From positions 59,624,665 to 59,688,664 of the forward strand of contig OU862906.1 in the NCBI GenBank assembly GCA_917880885.1: 64,000 bases of DNA. The letters are read 5' to 3'. Position 1 is the first letter of the stretch. Each line of letters opens with the position of its first letter. This DNA is from Limnephilus marmoratus. Its lineage: Eukaryota; Arthropoda; Insecta; Trichoptera; Limnephilidae. The notes under the pieces were generated by a model that saw only the letters and a program-made list of their open reading frames with translations, did not search any database and had not been told where the DNA came from. This document shows, in pieces, positions 31,837 to 42,871 of the stretch. A program made the position numbers and the translations under genes.

Positions 31837-32745
31837 GGGGTAGGGCGTAGACATTTCCAAACATAATATTTAAATATTTTAAAAAGGTATCTATAGGACG
31901 TACCTATTGCCACATGGAGAATTTCTAAAACGGCTACAATATGGCATTAAAAACGCTAAATCTATATCATTAATTATGCGTTAGTATGTAATGGCATTTC
32001 ATGGTAGATATCCAGCAATAAATTTGCAATAAATTCCTTAGTTAAATTTAATTACTTATTGAAAACAATTTTTTTCATAATGAGTTTCCTGGTGTTACTA
32101 ATACAGTAGGTAATGTATTTCTACAAGCTCTTGGATTTCCAAAGACAGAAGCTTAAGGATTGTATTTTTAAATTCCAATAGAAGTTAGTTTTTTACAAAA
32201 TCAAGAGCAGCCGTGTGTTCACGAAATGATATATATTTAGTGTGTTTAAAAGTTACTTTCTTGTTTAGAAATCTTAACAAAGTAGCAGTGAAATAATAGT
32301 AAAATAATTCAACGAAAATAAAATTGGATGATCCTCTTGTAGGCTTATATGATTTTGGGTTGCATTCATAATAGTTACCATGGTATACCTACGTATACAG
32401 GTTTATTGAAAAAAATTATTTCTTTTTTAATGATTTCAGAAGGCGAAAGAGTTATTAACGTATTTAATTTGAAGAATTCTTCAGTTTGTCTATGTATTAA
32501 TTCATTGTGGTTGTATATTACAAAGTGTCTTTTACATTTGATGTGAAAAATTCTTGTCTGATTTTATATTATTACAAAAATCATTGTTGTTTAAATTTAC
32601 CCACTGTTTTTCGAAGAATTCAACCGGATCGTTGGCAAGCGGTTCAATGAAACTTGATTTACTTGGCATCCGATACCCCTACGCAAATTGGAATATCTCT
32701 TGAAAAAATATCGATACAAACATCTATTATTTGAATCTGTTTGTC
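31837..32745. other. No recognised feature
   Basis: AT-rich unique DNA up to the hAT target duplication. The 65-codon frame at 32349-32546 has no motif. Confidence 0.4.
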
Positions 32746-33157
32746 CCCACAGCAGGGCCGCATTTACGCGCAGGCTATCATCACTGGCCCACTACCATAA
32801 ATGAACATTTTTATTTTGAACAGATTGAAATAAAGTCACAGAAATGAATTCAGTAATAAGCTTCACCGGGACGAAACCCAATCGTTTTGAAGAATAGAAA
32901 ACTGCTCAGTTATGCCAATTGCACTGAGTATGAGAGCAAAACACAGTGCAAGCGTAAAATAAACGTACGTTTCACACATCGAAAGCACCAGAAGCACAAT
33001 TATTTATCATTGCAGTTTTTTTATTTAAAAAAAAAATATATACACTGATTTCAGCATATTTTGCATATTCCTTTAGAAAACATTGATTACAATTACCTCC
33101 TGGATAAAATGTCCTTTCAGAAATAAGAATAAGCACAGATTTAATACTATTACATGA

Positions 33158-33982
33158 AACACTGCCTTACTACAGCACTACTTAGTTTTTCAGCAAATTG
33201 GTTTAACTTCTTATGTTCTTAAAAAAATTGCCCCTGGTATACTTCAACCATTAACGCATCTACTTAATATTAGCATCCGCCAAGGGATATTTCCCACCAT
33301 TCTAAAACAAGGTCTCATTATCCCTATTTTGAAAACTGGCTCCAAACTTGATATTAGTAATTATCGTCCTATTGCGTTGCTAAATTTCCTCTCAAAAGTA
33401 TTCGAAAAGATCGTCAATAATAGTCTCATGGAATATCTGGAAACCAATAACTTAATATCGCCGCGGCAATTTGGATTCAGAAAACATAAAAGCACCAATG
33501 ATGCTATAGCCACGGTCTCTGACCATATTTCTGGCCACCTGGATAAGGACTTGAAATGTCTATCGGTATTTCTCGACCTATGTAAAGCATTTGATACAAT
33601 CTCACACAGCAAACTAAAACGCAAAATGTTTAATATAGGTATTAGGAACAAAGAATTAGGCCTCCTCTCCAGCTTCTTATCTGACAGATCCCAATGCGTT
33701 AAACTCAATACCACAAAGAGCCAGAATTTGCCCATTAGTTACGGGGTCCCTCAAGGCAGTGTTAGAGGTCCAACGCTCTTCCTAATATATATTAACGAGT
33801 TATGCAACCTAGATATCGATGCCACTATTGTCAGTTTCGCCGATGACACTGTCCTACTCTTCCAAGCAAAAGATTGGCTTACCGCATATTCCAAAGCGGA
33901 GGAAGGAATTCAACAGGTAAAATATTGGCTTGACTCGAACATATTAACTAAATGTACAGAAAACCAAATACTTACTATCTAG
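33158..33982 (+). pseudogene. RT N-terminal and catalytic part (family E)
   Basis: In order: IAPGILQPLTHLLNISIRQG, GLIIPILKTGSK, ISNYRPIALLNFLSKVFEKI, QFGFRKHKSTNDAI, VFLDLCKAFDTISH (motif A; the usual S of LSKAFD is C), ISYGVPQGSVRGPTLFLIYI (motif B; V-R-G instead of V-L-G), and SFADDTVLLFQAKDW (motif C). The frame is lost near 33948; after that point sense continues in another frame as LNVQKTKYLLSSL. Confidence 0.88.
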
Positions 33983-34715
33983 TCTCACCAATATCCAAAA
34001 GTCAAACCCAACCCCGCCATTAAAAATACACAAATGTAAAAATTCATCTCTAAACCGGAACTGTGACTGCCCATGCCTAGAGCAAGTAAACATTATCAAA
34101 TATTTAGGAGTAACCTTCGATACACACCTGAATTGGAAGCAACATATACATAATACTACAAACAAAATCCGAAAATCTATATACTTTTTCAAACAAACGC
34201 GCAATTTCCTTAACCTAAAACTTTTAAAAACAGTATATTACTCATTGTGCCAATCTCACATCGAATACGGAATTCTAGCCTGGGGTAATGCATATTCCAA
34301 TGCCCTTGATCTCATCATGAAAGCACAAAAACTAATCATAAAAATAATTCTTAAAATGCCGCTTACTACCAGCACTGATACTATCTTCAATTCCTTCAAC
34401 GTTATGGACATAAAACAGCTCTACTCAAGATCCATATTACTTAATTTACACAAAAACAACAAAACACCATACAAAGCTACACAAACAATACACAATACCC
34501 GAGCCAAAAACAACGAACTTCTCCAAACTCCTTTTTTCAAAACCACCTTCGGACAAAGACACTCTAAATACATAGCTTGCAAACTATACAATACACTACC
34601 AACTACGATCAGACAAAGTGACTCCTTTACAAAATTCAAACAAGATATTAAAAAATGGATTATAAGTATTGGACGCCACACTATCACAAATATCTGTAAA
34701 ATAAATCACACATAG
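33949..34715 (+). pseudogene. RT C-terminal part (family E), frameshifted
   Basis: Frame-shifted continuation of the preceding RT: LNVQKTKYLLSS, VNIIKYLGVTFDTHLNWKQH, SLCQSHIEYGILAWGNAYSN and FGQRHSKYIACKLYNTLP, all with equivalents in the 29.5 kb copy. A single frameshift near 33948 separates the two halves, so the copy is otherwise well kept. Confidence 0.87.
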
Positions 34716-35062
34716 ACAGAAATAACTATTCACATACAACCTAACCCATATAAAATAAATGAAAATAATGGAATTCTGTCAAATTTAACCTATAAATAGA
34801 TTAGGCAGAACTTATTTCATTACTCCATCTCCAACATTTATAAAATAACTCTCTTTAAAAGATTTACCACCCTTCCAAACACCCTTCTGTTTTAATTCTA
34901 TTCATAATATGTATTTTACCTGAAATATCCTCGTAACTACTATATTCATTTATATACCTGTAGGCCTGTCTCGACACAGGTATACCCTAGTGAGACAGGC
35001 ATACAAATAAAACCATTGTAAATATATTTTATTATAGATAAATAAATAAAAAAAAAATAAAA

Positions 35063-35278
35063 AAAACTGGTAATAAATCTATTTAGACACCTTCAAAAAT
35101 TGACATTTAAAATCGTATATATAAGTCGTCTCGGAGTAGATTACCTCAGTTTTAAAATGGCCTTGTAAGCCGAATCAGCTGTAACAAAAATAAATACTAA
35201 ATTACTTGCAGAACTTGATAATAACATTATTAAAATTATGATAAATTATTTAACAATGCTATCATATTTTCGTTTAGG
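35063..35278. other. Interior of the hAT element, no further feature
   Basis: AT-rich DNA between the family E tail and the SINE-J start. Confidence 0.4.
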
Positions 35279-35890
35279 CAAATGGAAACATGAAAGAGAA
35301 CAAGACACAGAAAAATAGAAAAAGACAATGGTCGTAACTAGGACTCAAACCCAGACCTCTCGTCTAATCGGGACGTGCGCGTTAACCAATTTCACTATTA
35401 CCATCTTCTGTCAATCCGTCATTTTTGTCAATCTCATATTTCAAATTTTAGAATTAATCATATTATCTTCAACTAATTCTTTTTCTATATTACGGGCAAC
35501 TACCCCTTTTATTGGAAACAATCATTCCAAGTTCCAAGAATTGGTTTGCAACCTGCCTAGCGATTCCGTATTTTTTGTGAGATCGTTATTGGATAAAGGA
35601 CGTAATCTCCTGTCAGATTTGTGTGATTTTTATGGCTTTTATTAGCGTTTTTAATGTACAACGTACATTAAATGAGTAAATAATCATGCGTACTTGCAGG
35701 AATTCATGTTTAAATCGATCTAAACTAAAATATGTGACGTAAAAATCACACAAATATGACACGTCTGTTCTCTTTCATATTTTCGTTTAGATTATTATTG
35801 TTATCTTCTTCTTCAATGATATATTACGTTGATGGGAATAACCTTCAAAAGTTATAAAAAGAGAGTTTTTCTTATAAAAAATTGAATTAT
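35279..35890 (-). mobile_element. SINE-J with tRNA-like head
   Basis: On the minus strand 35330-35420 carries TTGGTTAACGCGCACGTCC (A-box region) and GGTCTGGGTTTGAGTCC (B box), then TTTTTCTGTGTCTTGTTCTC. Inverted sequence related to its tail appears at 35765-35880 (TTCTCTTTCATATTTTCG, TTATCTTCTTCTTCAATGAT), so both ends point inward, as in the 29.0 kb copy. The middle (35430-35760) is unrelated DNA. Confidence 0.65.
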
Positions 35891-36624
35891 TACATTTAAT
35901 CTAAGTTAAATTTAAAAAAAAATTAAATGGAGTTCTACGAAACACAAACAATTAATAAAATACTACGTTACAAAATTAACTTCCTGAATTGTTTCTTTTA
36001 ATCAACATCCATATAGTCAAAAGTTCTGGCCAACGTTTATACTCATTTGACAGTCTCTAAAGATTCTGGTGTGGTGATATATTTCATCTTAAAAATATTC
36101 CATTTACGTAAATGTTGTTTATTCCAATACTTTTATTTATCTAGACACAAATAGACATATATACTTCCTACTGTTTTGTTATTTTGAATATTTATTTATG
36201 TGAGGATTCTTAAATTCTCTTACTTCTATGTTTACATTTGTACCAATGTATTTTTTTTTAATATTTTATATTTTCTCTGTTGTTTTAATTTTTAAGTTTT
36301 TACAATAACAGTGATATAAACAACTAATTAATAAAATTGTACGTAAAAGCCTATTGTAAAAATTAAATAAATAAATATTTCGATAAATACACATGATTCT
36401 CAAGTGTGTGATCGTTTTTTCAATATAGTTGTTCGTATCAATGGTAATAAACGGTGTTGAATATTTACTTTAATTCCCTAAAATTTTCTGTATCATTTTA
36501 CCGACCTCAATAATAAAATTTTGTACAATTTAATAATAAACTTTAAATGTTTCGTTTCGAGTGTTTATATAGAAAATTAATTAAAAATAGAGTCTCCGGA
36601 TCCTAAATACGGCCCTGCCCACAG

Positions 36625-37020
36625 CTTCAGTGTGTGTATGTATGTGTGCGTATTTGTTTATTACATAAATGTTGGTATTGGTATTGTATCCACATCAACT
36701 TATGTAAATGCGTTATGTGGTGTATCTCCTATGTAACAGAACTATATGAGGCCTGGGAGATATTAGTGGGACTATAGTGGGCGAGGCGCCCGAACTAAGA
36801 TGGTCCAAAAATTCCTTGTACGTGTCACAACGCGCCGTGTAAGGTGGGAATTGATGGTGTTATAACTTTAGTGACCTAGGGTGACCAGATATCAAAACGG
36901 ATATTATTTATCCATGATGTATTAAATCAATATTTTGTTTTCGATTTTGTTTTTGATTTTGCTTTGATTCTGTAATGCTTAACTTAGATGTTCTTTGTAA
37001 TAAATAATAAAAAAAAATAA
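36625..37020. other. No recognised feature
   Basis: A TG-rich start (TGTGTGTATGTATGTGTGCG) followed by ordinary AT-rich DNA. 36880-37020 may already be 3' UTR of the next element. Confidence 0.35.
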
Positions 37021-37068
37021 TGTGTAAAAGCCCAGCCGGGCGGGAAATTCATAATAAATAAATAAATA
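37021..37068 (+). mobile_element. Non-LTR 3' terminus with (AAAT)n tail
   Basis: GTAAAAGCCCAGCCGGGCGG, with the short hairpin GCCCAGCCGGGC, followed by AATAAATAAATAAAT. The GTAAAAGCC plus (AAAT)n end is shared with 6236 (minus), 37565 and 57613 (minus). Confidence 0.6.
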
Positions 37069-37440
37069 TTTTACTATAGATTCTCTACTAGGTACTTAAG
37101 TACTTCAGATATCTTTACTATCAGACTTTAAATGTATTATTTTATTAAAAATGTTTTTTTTTAAACCAAAACTATTATTAAATATTTAACTGACAGCCCT
37201 GAAACAGTTAGCTAATTAGCAATACCTGCTTAATAATTTCAAACAAAGATAACTTTGAAGGTAACAATAAAGTCAATGCAAATTTCCTCTATTTAGTGCT
37301 TATAAATACTGTTGACAACTTTTTGACAAGTCCCCTTTGTTTAGGTACATCTTTTTTATTTTAAATAATCCTATCTAAATTTTATGTTCTCGGTTATTAT
37401 AACATTGATATTATTTTTTTTTTGTATAGTATCAGTAGTT
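37069..37440. other. No recognised feature
   Basis: AT-rich DNA between two retrotransposon tails. Confidence 0.4.
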
Positions 37441-37615
37441 TAGTAACGCATAATAGTATCCTTTACCTAAATACTTGCTACTTTGTTAAATGTTCATTTC
37501 TACTTTGTTATTATAGTTAATCTCCTGTGTACCACTGTACACTTATAATACCATGTTCTCACTTCAATGTAAAAGCCATGCTATGGCGTTTAAATAAATA
37601 AATAAATAAATAAAT
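37441..37615 (+). mobile_element. Non-LTR 3' UTR and (AAAT)n tail
   Basis: CTCCTGTGTACCACTGTAC, then CAATGTAAAAGCCATGCTAT, GGCGTTT and five AAAT units. Same kind of end as 37021-37068, so two tails of one group lie within 600 bp. No coding part. Confidence 0.6.
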
Positions 37616-37696
37616 TATTACAACATTCTTGTGCCGGCACGAGTAATCATTTTTCTCCTGACATTTTTTAAATGCCAAGACAAATAAGAAAAACCA

Positions 37697-38722
37697 CGTT
37701 CACACATGGTTCGCACACGGTAGAAGTGAAACTTTCAGAAAACTAAAGCAAACAAGAGTGGGGAGGCTACAGAGCACCGCACAAAGAGTAGACCGATTGT
37801 ACTATCTCATTCCCTCGCAGGCTAAATTCTATAGATGCATGTGTTTGTCTCTTTTTAGTGTCGCTTTTTCGTTTAATCGACTTTCAAATCACATCAGTGA
37901 CATCACTTCAAAAAAAATCGATGCGGTGACTACAATCACTTCAAAGAAATCAATTCACATGCGGTAAAAGTGAAACTTAACCACCCCACACAATCTCAAC
38001 CAATAGGAGTCTTGAAAAATGAGCTCATAATCAAAGCGGCCAATGCGGTAAAGTTTCATTCTATCTCTTTCTCTAAAACAGTCTAAATCCTATATATGTT
38101 TGTGTTTGTTTCTTCATCGAGTTTCAAATCACAATGGTTCTAAACTCTTAAAAAAATATTTGTTCACACGCGGTAGAAGCGAAACCTTCATAAAACTAAA
38201 GTAGGCAAGAGTGGGGAGGGCTACGAAGCACCGCACAAAGAGGAGACGAAAATCAATTTGGGAGGCGGGAATGGGTACCGCCGCCCCGAGAACCCTTTTT
38301 GGATAACCAACACCTCTGCCGTAGGTCACCCCAAGTGGTTCGCTACGTTTGGTGATTTAGCAGGGGTGCCCGGGTTCATGGGGTGAGGTTTGTCTAGGTC
38401 TTGAAGGCGGATGACCAGGACACACTGAACCCCAGATTCCTACCCACCCTTAAACCCTTTTCCTTCCCAGAACTCTCCTCTCCTTCCTTTCCTTACACAC
38501 TTCTACACAGCATCCCCAAAGATGACATAGGCCATGAGGGAAATTATTTTCCTCAGGGCCTCCTGAATGGAGCTCATGTAAAAAAATATATATATAAAAA
38601 AAACCCGATTATCAAGCAGGCTAAATCCTATAGATGCATGTGCTTATCTCTTTTTAGTGTCGCTTTTCATTTCGTCAAGTTTCACAATTACAACGATGCT
38701 AAAGAAGTTTCACTTCAATAAT
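37697..38722 (+). mobile_element. Repeat K, with internal duplications and C insertion
   Basis: TTCACACATGGTTCGC, GGTAGAAGTGAAACTTTC and ACAAGAGTGGGGAGGCTAC near 37695-37765 recur at 38159-38250 (TTCACACGCGGTAGAAGCG, GCAAGAGTGGGGAGGGCTAC). CTATAGATGCATGTGTTTGT at 37830 recurs at 38630. The right end GAAGTTTCACTTC mirrors GAAGTGAAACTTTC on the left, so inverted ends are likely. A DNA element with direct duplications; no transposase frame seen. Confidence 0.5.
38252..38588 (+). mobile_element. Family C repeat (copy C6) inside repeat K
   Basis: From TTGGGAGGCGGGAATGGG through GGTCACCCCAAGTGGTTCG, CCCGGGTTCATGGGGTGAGG, GGCGGATGACCAGGACAC and the CT-rich part to GAGCTCATGTAAAAAAA. The segment with CCTTGCACCGCAGTG seen in C4 is absent, so this is a shorter subtype, like C2 and C8. 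Confidence 0.87.
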
Positions 38723-39766
38723 TTATTAGTTTTCCGAAATAATAATAAAATAAAGGTAATGCTAATAGTAAATAAAGTAATCGCAAAATAAATATAATAT
38801 TAAACAGTAATAACAGTAAAGGTTCAAGGTTGATGAAAAATGTTCGGTCCTTACGACAAAGGCTTCATTTACTTATGATATAATATGCCTCCGTAGAGAA
38901 TTATAACAATGGATGAATAATCTATTACCAAGCAATTATTTTCCTTTAGGAAATTTTATCCCAAGTACGGTCAGCTTTAAACAACATAAAATAGCAAACG
39001 GACGAGTAATTCCCCAAGTTTCGAATTTAAAGTGAAATAAAGCAGTCTCTTGCGTATTCTTGTAATGCGTATCATTCTGGTCCTTTCATAAATGTTTTGG
39101 TCGTTTGTCATTGTTATCAATACAACGGTTTAAGAGCGTTTAACCAGCCAGCGGCCGAAAATCCACATTTCGTCATAAGTTGCTCTTACGATCATGCAGG
39201 GCGGTTACAATGAGAAAGATTAATTATTGTCCGAACCAGCTTTTTAAAATTATAACTCAATATCGATTTTATTTCATTCCAAATTAGGTTTAATTTATAC
39301 CTACATCCTGTTGGATGCTGGACGGGACGCCAAGCTCCGCCACATGCTGTATGCATGCTACGCATACTCTTAGGCAGTTTAGATAGCTTAACAAGGTCAA
39401 GGTCGCAAAAGGGGGTGAGTCATAGTATTGTTTTGTTCGCCTTGTAATAAGTCTGTGATTTCCCATGTTGATCGATTTAATCGATAATATAGTGAATGTT
39501 GATTCAAATCATGAAATACTCTGGTTGTTATTTATAATATAACTCAAATTCCCTAATGGTAAGTAAGGATGGAAATGTCACAGTGTCAAAGTGCCCACGC
39601 ACCCTGAGAAGAATTCTATGCTCTCCTACTATCCAGAAAGAAAGCGTTTTGAACGCAACTGTGGATATATTCTGTTTTTCTACAGAATTTGGCGCTCTAC
39701 TTCGACAAGTAGAAAAGTTCACAGGTGGATTCATCGCGTTTTCTTTTGAAACATGCTAGCAACATA
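38723..39766. other. No recognised feature
   Basis: Mostly AT-rich; the overlapping opposite-strand frames at 39528-39759 have no motif. Confidence 0.4.
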
Positions 39767-39767
39767 A

Positions 39768-39885
39768 CATTTGGCACCCTACGCCTCTTTTACGTAACAT
39801 TTGGCCCCCAACGTGCATAACATTTGTGCCCCCACATATTCTATAACGCCCCTTCTACTTAACATTTAACACCTAACCAATTCAC
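39768..39885. repeat. Degenerate TAACATTTGGCCCC tract
   Basis: Four to five loose units of about 25 bp: CATAACATTTGGCACCC, GTAACATTTGGCCCCC, ATAACATTTGTGCCCCC, CTTAACATTTAACACC. The style (A/T core followed by a C run) resembles the tract at 14880 and the sub-terminal part of the element at 59037. Confidence 0.6.
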
Positions 39886-39892
39886 GTACCAA

Positions 39893-40128
39893 CCTCTACA
39901 GCAGAACTCCTTCGGAACATTGCCTTGCACAGCAGTGGGGGGATAAATTCGTACGTCCTTCACTCCTGGACGCACTGATCCCCAGATTACCATCCACCTC
40001 TCATTCCTTTTTCCTTCACTGAACTTCCTCTCCTTCCTTTCCTAAAAAGATCCTCGACGCAGAAATTGGCCCGAAGGGGAATTATTTTCCTTGGGGCCTC
40101 TCCTTTTTGGAGCTAATGTAAAAAATTA
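39893..40128 (+). mobile_element. Family C repeat, 3' half (copy C7)
   Basis: It contains CATTGCCTTGCACAGCAGTG, TTCACTCCTGGACGCACTG, the CT-rich segment, GGGGAATTATTTTCCTTGGG and GAGCTAATGTAAAAAA. It is 5'-truncated, as expected for a retroposed copy. Confidence 0.82.
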
Positions 40129-40384
40129 TCAACAGAACTGATCAATTTTTATTAATTTAAAATAAAACAATAGCTTCGTTACTTACTTAAACATTATTAA
40201 ATCCAGCCTCGCTAATCCGTAATTTTCAATATACCTTTGCTAGATAAACAATTTTTTAAACATCCGAATGAAAAGTATGCCTTTTTTCAACTCGTTTATT
40301 CAAAGCAGTAAAATGTTATTTTTATATCTAAATGATTCTATTTATATAACGCGAATATGTAAATCAATAAAACAATAATTAAAA
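40129..40384. other. No recognised feature
   Basis: AT-rich spacer between C7 and B3. Confidence 0.35.
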
Positions 40385-40610
40385 ACACAATTATGGATCA
40401 AAAATGGAACGTAGCTAAACTTTGCTTGAAATGGATATACCCGTGTTTGGTAACCAGGTTTGAATAACTAGTAGCTTCTCCACCTTCCTCTCCTCTCCCA
40501 CAATTTTCCTCCCCTTTACCATACCCCTGCTGGGGATGCAAAAGTATCACTGACTCCCGGCAGTTCAGGAACAGTTGTAAAGAATTCAAATAAAAAATAT
40601 ACAAAATATA
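40385..40610 (+). mobile_element. Family B repeat (copy B3)
   Basis: TTTGCTTGAAATGGATATAC, CCGTGTTTGGTAACCAGG, a CT-rich tract, CTGCTGGGGATGCAAAAG and CACTGACTCCCGGCAG keep the order of B1, with an A-rich end. More diverged than B1. Confidence 0.7.
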
Positions 40611-40821
40611 AAAATATTTTTTAAATTGCTTCAGTTATTGAAACACAACACCTTGAATGCAAAGAATACATCAACAGTGGAAATGAAAAATCGCTAACGA
40701 ACCATACGCATTTCTCCGTTCCTCCGTCGGAATGTGTGTTGAAAAATTATTATGTTTTTAAAAATATCCTTTTTTAATTTATTGTTATAAACGAATATTT
40801 AAAAGTTAATACGAAGGTATG

Positions 40822-40885
40822 CGCCCTTGCGGTGATTTTTCACAAACACGGCGTTATACAAATCATCCAAATATTATTATTATCT
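40822..40885 (+). mobile_element. Non-LTR 3' terminal hairpin with (ATT)n tail
   Basis: GCGCCCTTGCGGTGATTTTT, then CACAAACACGGCG and an ATTATTATT tail. The same end occurs at 50873-50935 (GCGCCCTCGAGGTGATTTTT, CACCAAAACGGCGC). The GCGCC/GGCGC stem with a T-rich loop is typical of retrotransposon 3' ends recognised by the RT. Confidence 0.6.
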
Positions 40886-40911
40886 CCTCAAATTTTGTGG
40901 AATATTTCAAA

Positions 40912-41345
40912 CTAGCTGGTTCCCGACATGCGTTGCTTTTCCATTTAATAAATAAATTGTTTCTCTCTGCATGTCCTTTCCCATTCATCCCGTTCCCCTT
41001 CCGCCTCCCCGTCCTCTCCCGCGTTCCCTCCCCGTCACGCATTCCGACTCCGCTTCCTCCACCTTTCTTCTCCCCACTCCACTCCCGAGTTCCCCTCCCT
41101 CCTCTCAGGCTCCCGCAACCCCCTGCCCTCTTACCCCTCCAGAATTCCATACGTTCATTCCCGGTTCATTCAGTTTTCAAAAAGCTAGCGCCCACCTATT
41201 GTAATTTTTTTATGCAAATTTCATAATTCCAGAGCTCACTAGTAATTTTATACAAATCTTGTCCTAACAAAAACGAACACAAAAACAAAAGAATAATCCA
41301 ATTTGGTGCAGTCGTTTGGAAGTTTTTCGGCTATTCATTTTTAAT
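40912..41345 (-). mobile_element. Helitron-like H2 element
   Basis: The left boundary, reverse-complemented, reads GCAACGCATGTCGGGAACC and ends AGCTAG-T. Its interior is a CT-rich stretch (GA-rich on the element strand), then AACGAACACAAAAACAAA and GGTGCAGTCGTTTGG towards the 5' end. Frames of 135, 95 and 77 codons overlapping on both strands are a result of the biased composition. Confidence 0.65.
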
Positions 41346-41472
41346 GACGACGCCTGAAATAAAATTTCCCGCAAATACCTATATATGACCATAGTTACCA
41401 AGACAATGATTTGTTTTACTTTTCGTCTGACGTTATCAATAACTCGCTTTTGTAAAGCAAGAATAAACGTAA

Positions 41473-41550
41473 ATAAATATAATATATATAATATATAAAA
41501 TATATATTATATGTATATTATATATTATATATAAAATAATATATAATTTC
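41473..41550. repeat. AT microsatellite
   Basis: About 78 bp of alternating ATAT/TATA with palindromic AATATATATT-like segments. Confidence 0.85.
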
Positions 41551-41728
41551 ATAACGCCAGAGCTTACCATTATACATACTCGTATATAGCCTATTTGTTA
41601 TTCTGATGTATGAGCTATATTATTGTAAAGTTTCATTAAAACCCATTCAGTAGTTTTTGCGTGAAAGAGTAACAAACACATAGACATACATCCATACAAA
41701 CTTTCGCGTTTATAATGTTGGTAAGAAT
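41551..41728 (+). mobile_element. Helitron-like fragment (H3)
   Basis: ATAACGCCAGAGCTTACC, TTCATTAAAACCCATTCAGT, and a 3' end CAAACTTTCGCGTTTATAAT followed by GTTGGTAAG. The latter wording is common at the ends of insect non-autonomous Helitrons (from memory, not searched). Confidence 0.4.
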
Positions 41729-42465
41729 ACAATCATAATCGGAATTGTATTGAATTTGATTCTTTAAATCACCATTTAATTCCGTCGAACAATGTAGGTC
41801 CCTACCTATTACCTATTATATTGAGTAACCTCAGAAATTGGCAAATAAACTACATAAGTCCTTAGTTCTTGGCGAGATAAAGCGGAATAAGCTAGCAAGT
41901 TTAGTTCAGCACTAGCGCCAGTACTCCCTTGCTTCCCACAGTCAATACATCACGCAGTCACCCTGCCTGATTGGGTCCCCGCTCCCGAGCGGTCCCGCGT
42001 CCCGTCCCGAGCGTGACGTGTTCCTATATCAACACCTACGATTTATACGGCGGATAAAAAGGCCTGACACCCCAATCAATAAATGTTTGCTTATGGGGAG
42101 GTAATTAATTTCCAAATCCCGGCCAATCAATCTTCATTTACGACATCAAATATTCAGGGGAATAGTTCCGGGCGAATTAGGCAGGTAAAAAAGGTTACGA
42201 TTGAACGACGGAGTATGATGGTTGAACGCTTTCACTGTAGTTTTTTTTATGTTTTTGTTTTCATTGGCTTCACATAAGGTGCACTGCGGAATAAAGTTAT
42301 TTTTAAATTTATAAAAACACCTCGCCAATTTCCAATAACGTTTCTGCCATAAAAGCATAAATCTTAGGCACTATTAATATTCGTATAGCAGAATAATTTT
42401 AATGTCGGTATTTTTAGATATCTGCTGTTCCAGAAATACTTGGCTCAGTATTGTTTTAATGCAGC
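41729..42465. other. Unique DNA with one GC-rich patch
   Basis: 41900-42060 is GC- and CpG-rich (CCCGAGCGGTCCCGCGTCCC) with GGCGGATAAAAAGG just after it, which might look promoter-like. No gene follows: frames at 42083-42277 and 42146-42358 have no motif. Confidence 0.35.
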
Positions 42466-42469
42466 AGTC

Positions 42470-42871
42470 GAATAGAGCAGTTTATGCTCTAAGTATTGCC
42501 ATGGTGAAAGACTACCATTCAGAATCGAAACCTCGCTGGAAAATTTTCCGTTATTTGTTTTTGGGGTGTTATGCCGTGTTGCGCTACCTCCTTCTTTAGC
42601 CAACGTTTCGGACAGCGTTGCAGTTCTGCTGTATCTGCTCTGACGATGGATACTGCAAGGACGTAGCGCAACATGGAATAACACCCCAAAAACAAATGAC
42701 GAAAATACTTTTGGCCGTGAAAATCTAAGAACGTACTTCACTTGAAATGTTTTTGCCGAGTTTCTTGACTAGATCTGAATAATCAGAGCCTTACCAACCT
42801 TCTTCACCCATTCTCTTTTTTGCCCACTCTCTGGAGCCGCACAAACTATCCCAAGTGGGGATGCCATAGAC
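42470..42871 (+). mobile_element. Family B repeat (copy B4), split by HP2 and hAT
   Basis: TTGCCATGGTGAAAGACTAC and CATTCAGAATCGAAACC precede HP2. CTTGAAATGTTTTTGCCG, GACTAGATCTGAATAATC and AAGTGGGGATGCCATAGAC follow it. The repeat resumes after the hAT at 43582 with CCATAGACCTACTGTTC. Two independent insertions in one B copy show that B is the oldest layer here. Confidence 0.75.
42541..42740. mobile_element. Fold-back element HP2, partly deleted arm
   Basis: The ends TTATTTGTTTTTGGGGTGTT and (reverse-complemented right) TCATTTGTTTTTGGGGTGTT match HP1. The left arm has CCAACGTTTCGGACAGCG. The right arm reads TGACGATGGATACTGCAAGG and then jumps to ACGTAGCGCAAC, so the GTCCGAAACG part present in HP1 is deleted. 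The CTGAWGA box is changed to CTGACGA, which still fits CTGANGA. Confidence 0.75.

Larger units (their letters stand above)
33158..35062 (+). mobile_element. Family E non-LTR retrotransposon inside hAT
   Basis: The RT frame is open from 33158, which is before the first ATG at 33329. The 3' UTR holds CTGTCTCGACACAGGTATAC, then CCCTAGTGAGACAGGC, and the copy ends in an AAAT/A-rich tail at 35035-35067. It is 5'-truncated within the RT domain. Confidence 0.85.
32753..36617. mobile_element. hAT-ended composite element of 3.9 kb
   Basis: The left end is CAGGGCCGCATTTACG; the right end reverse-complemented is CAGGGCCGTATTTAGG. CCCACAG flanks both sides (32746-32752, 36618-36624), with a possible eighth base C. 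The interior holds a family E insertion and SINE-J, so the original hAT was roughly 1.3 kb or less. No hAT transposase frame is visible, hence non-autonomous. Confidence 0.78.

Noticed and set aside
40819..41226. 135-codon frame rich in P and S, with frames on other strands
   Set aside because: It lies in the CT-rich interior of a Helitron-like repeat; several frames are open at once because stop codons are rare in such composition.
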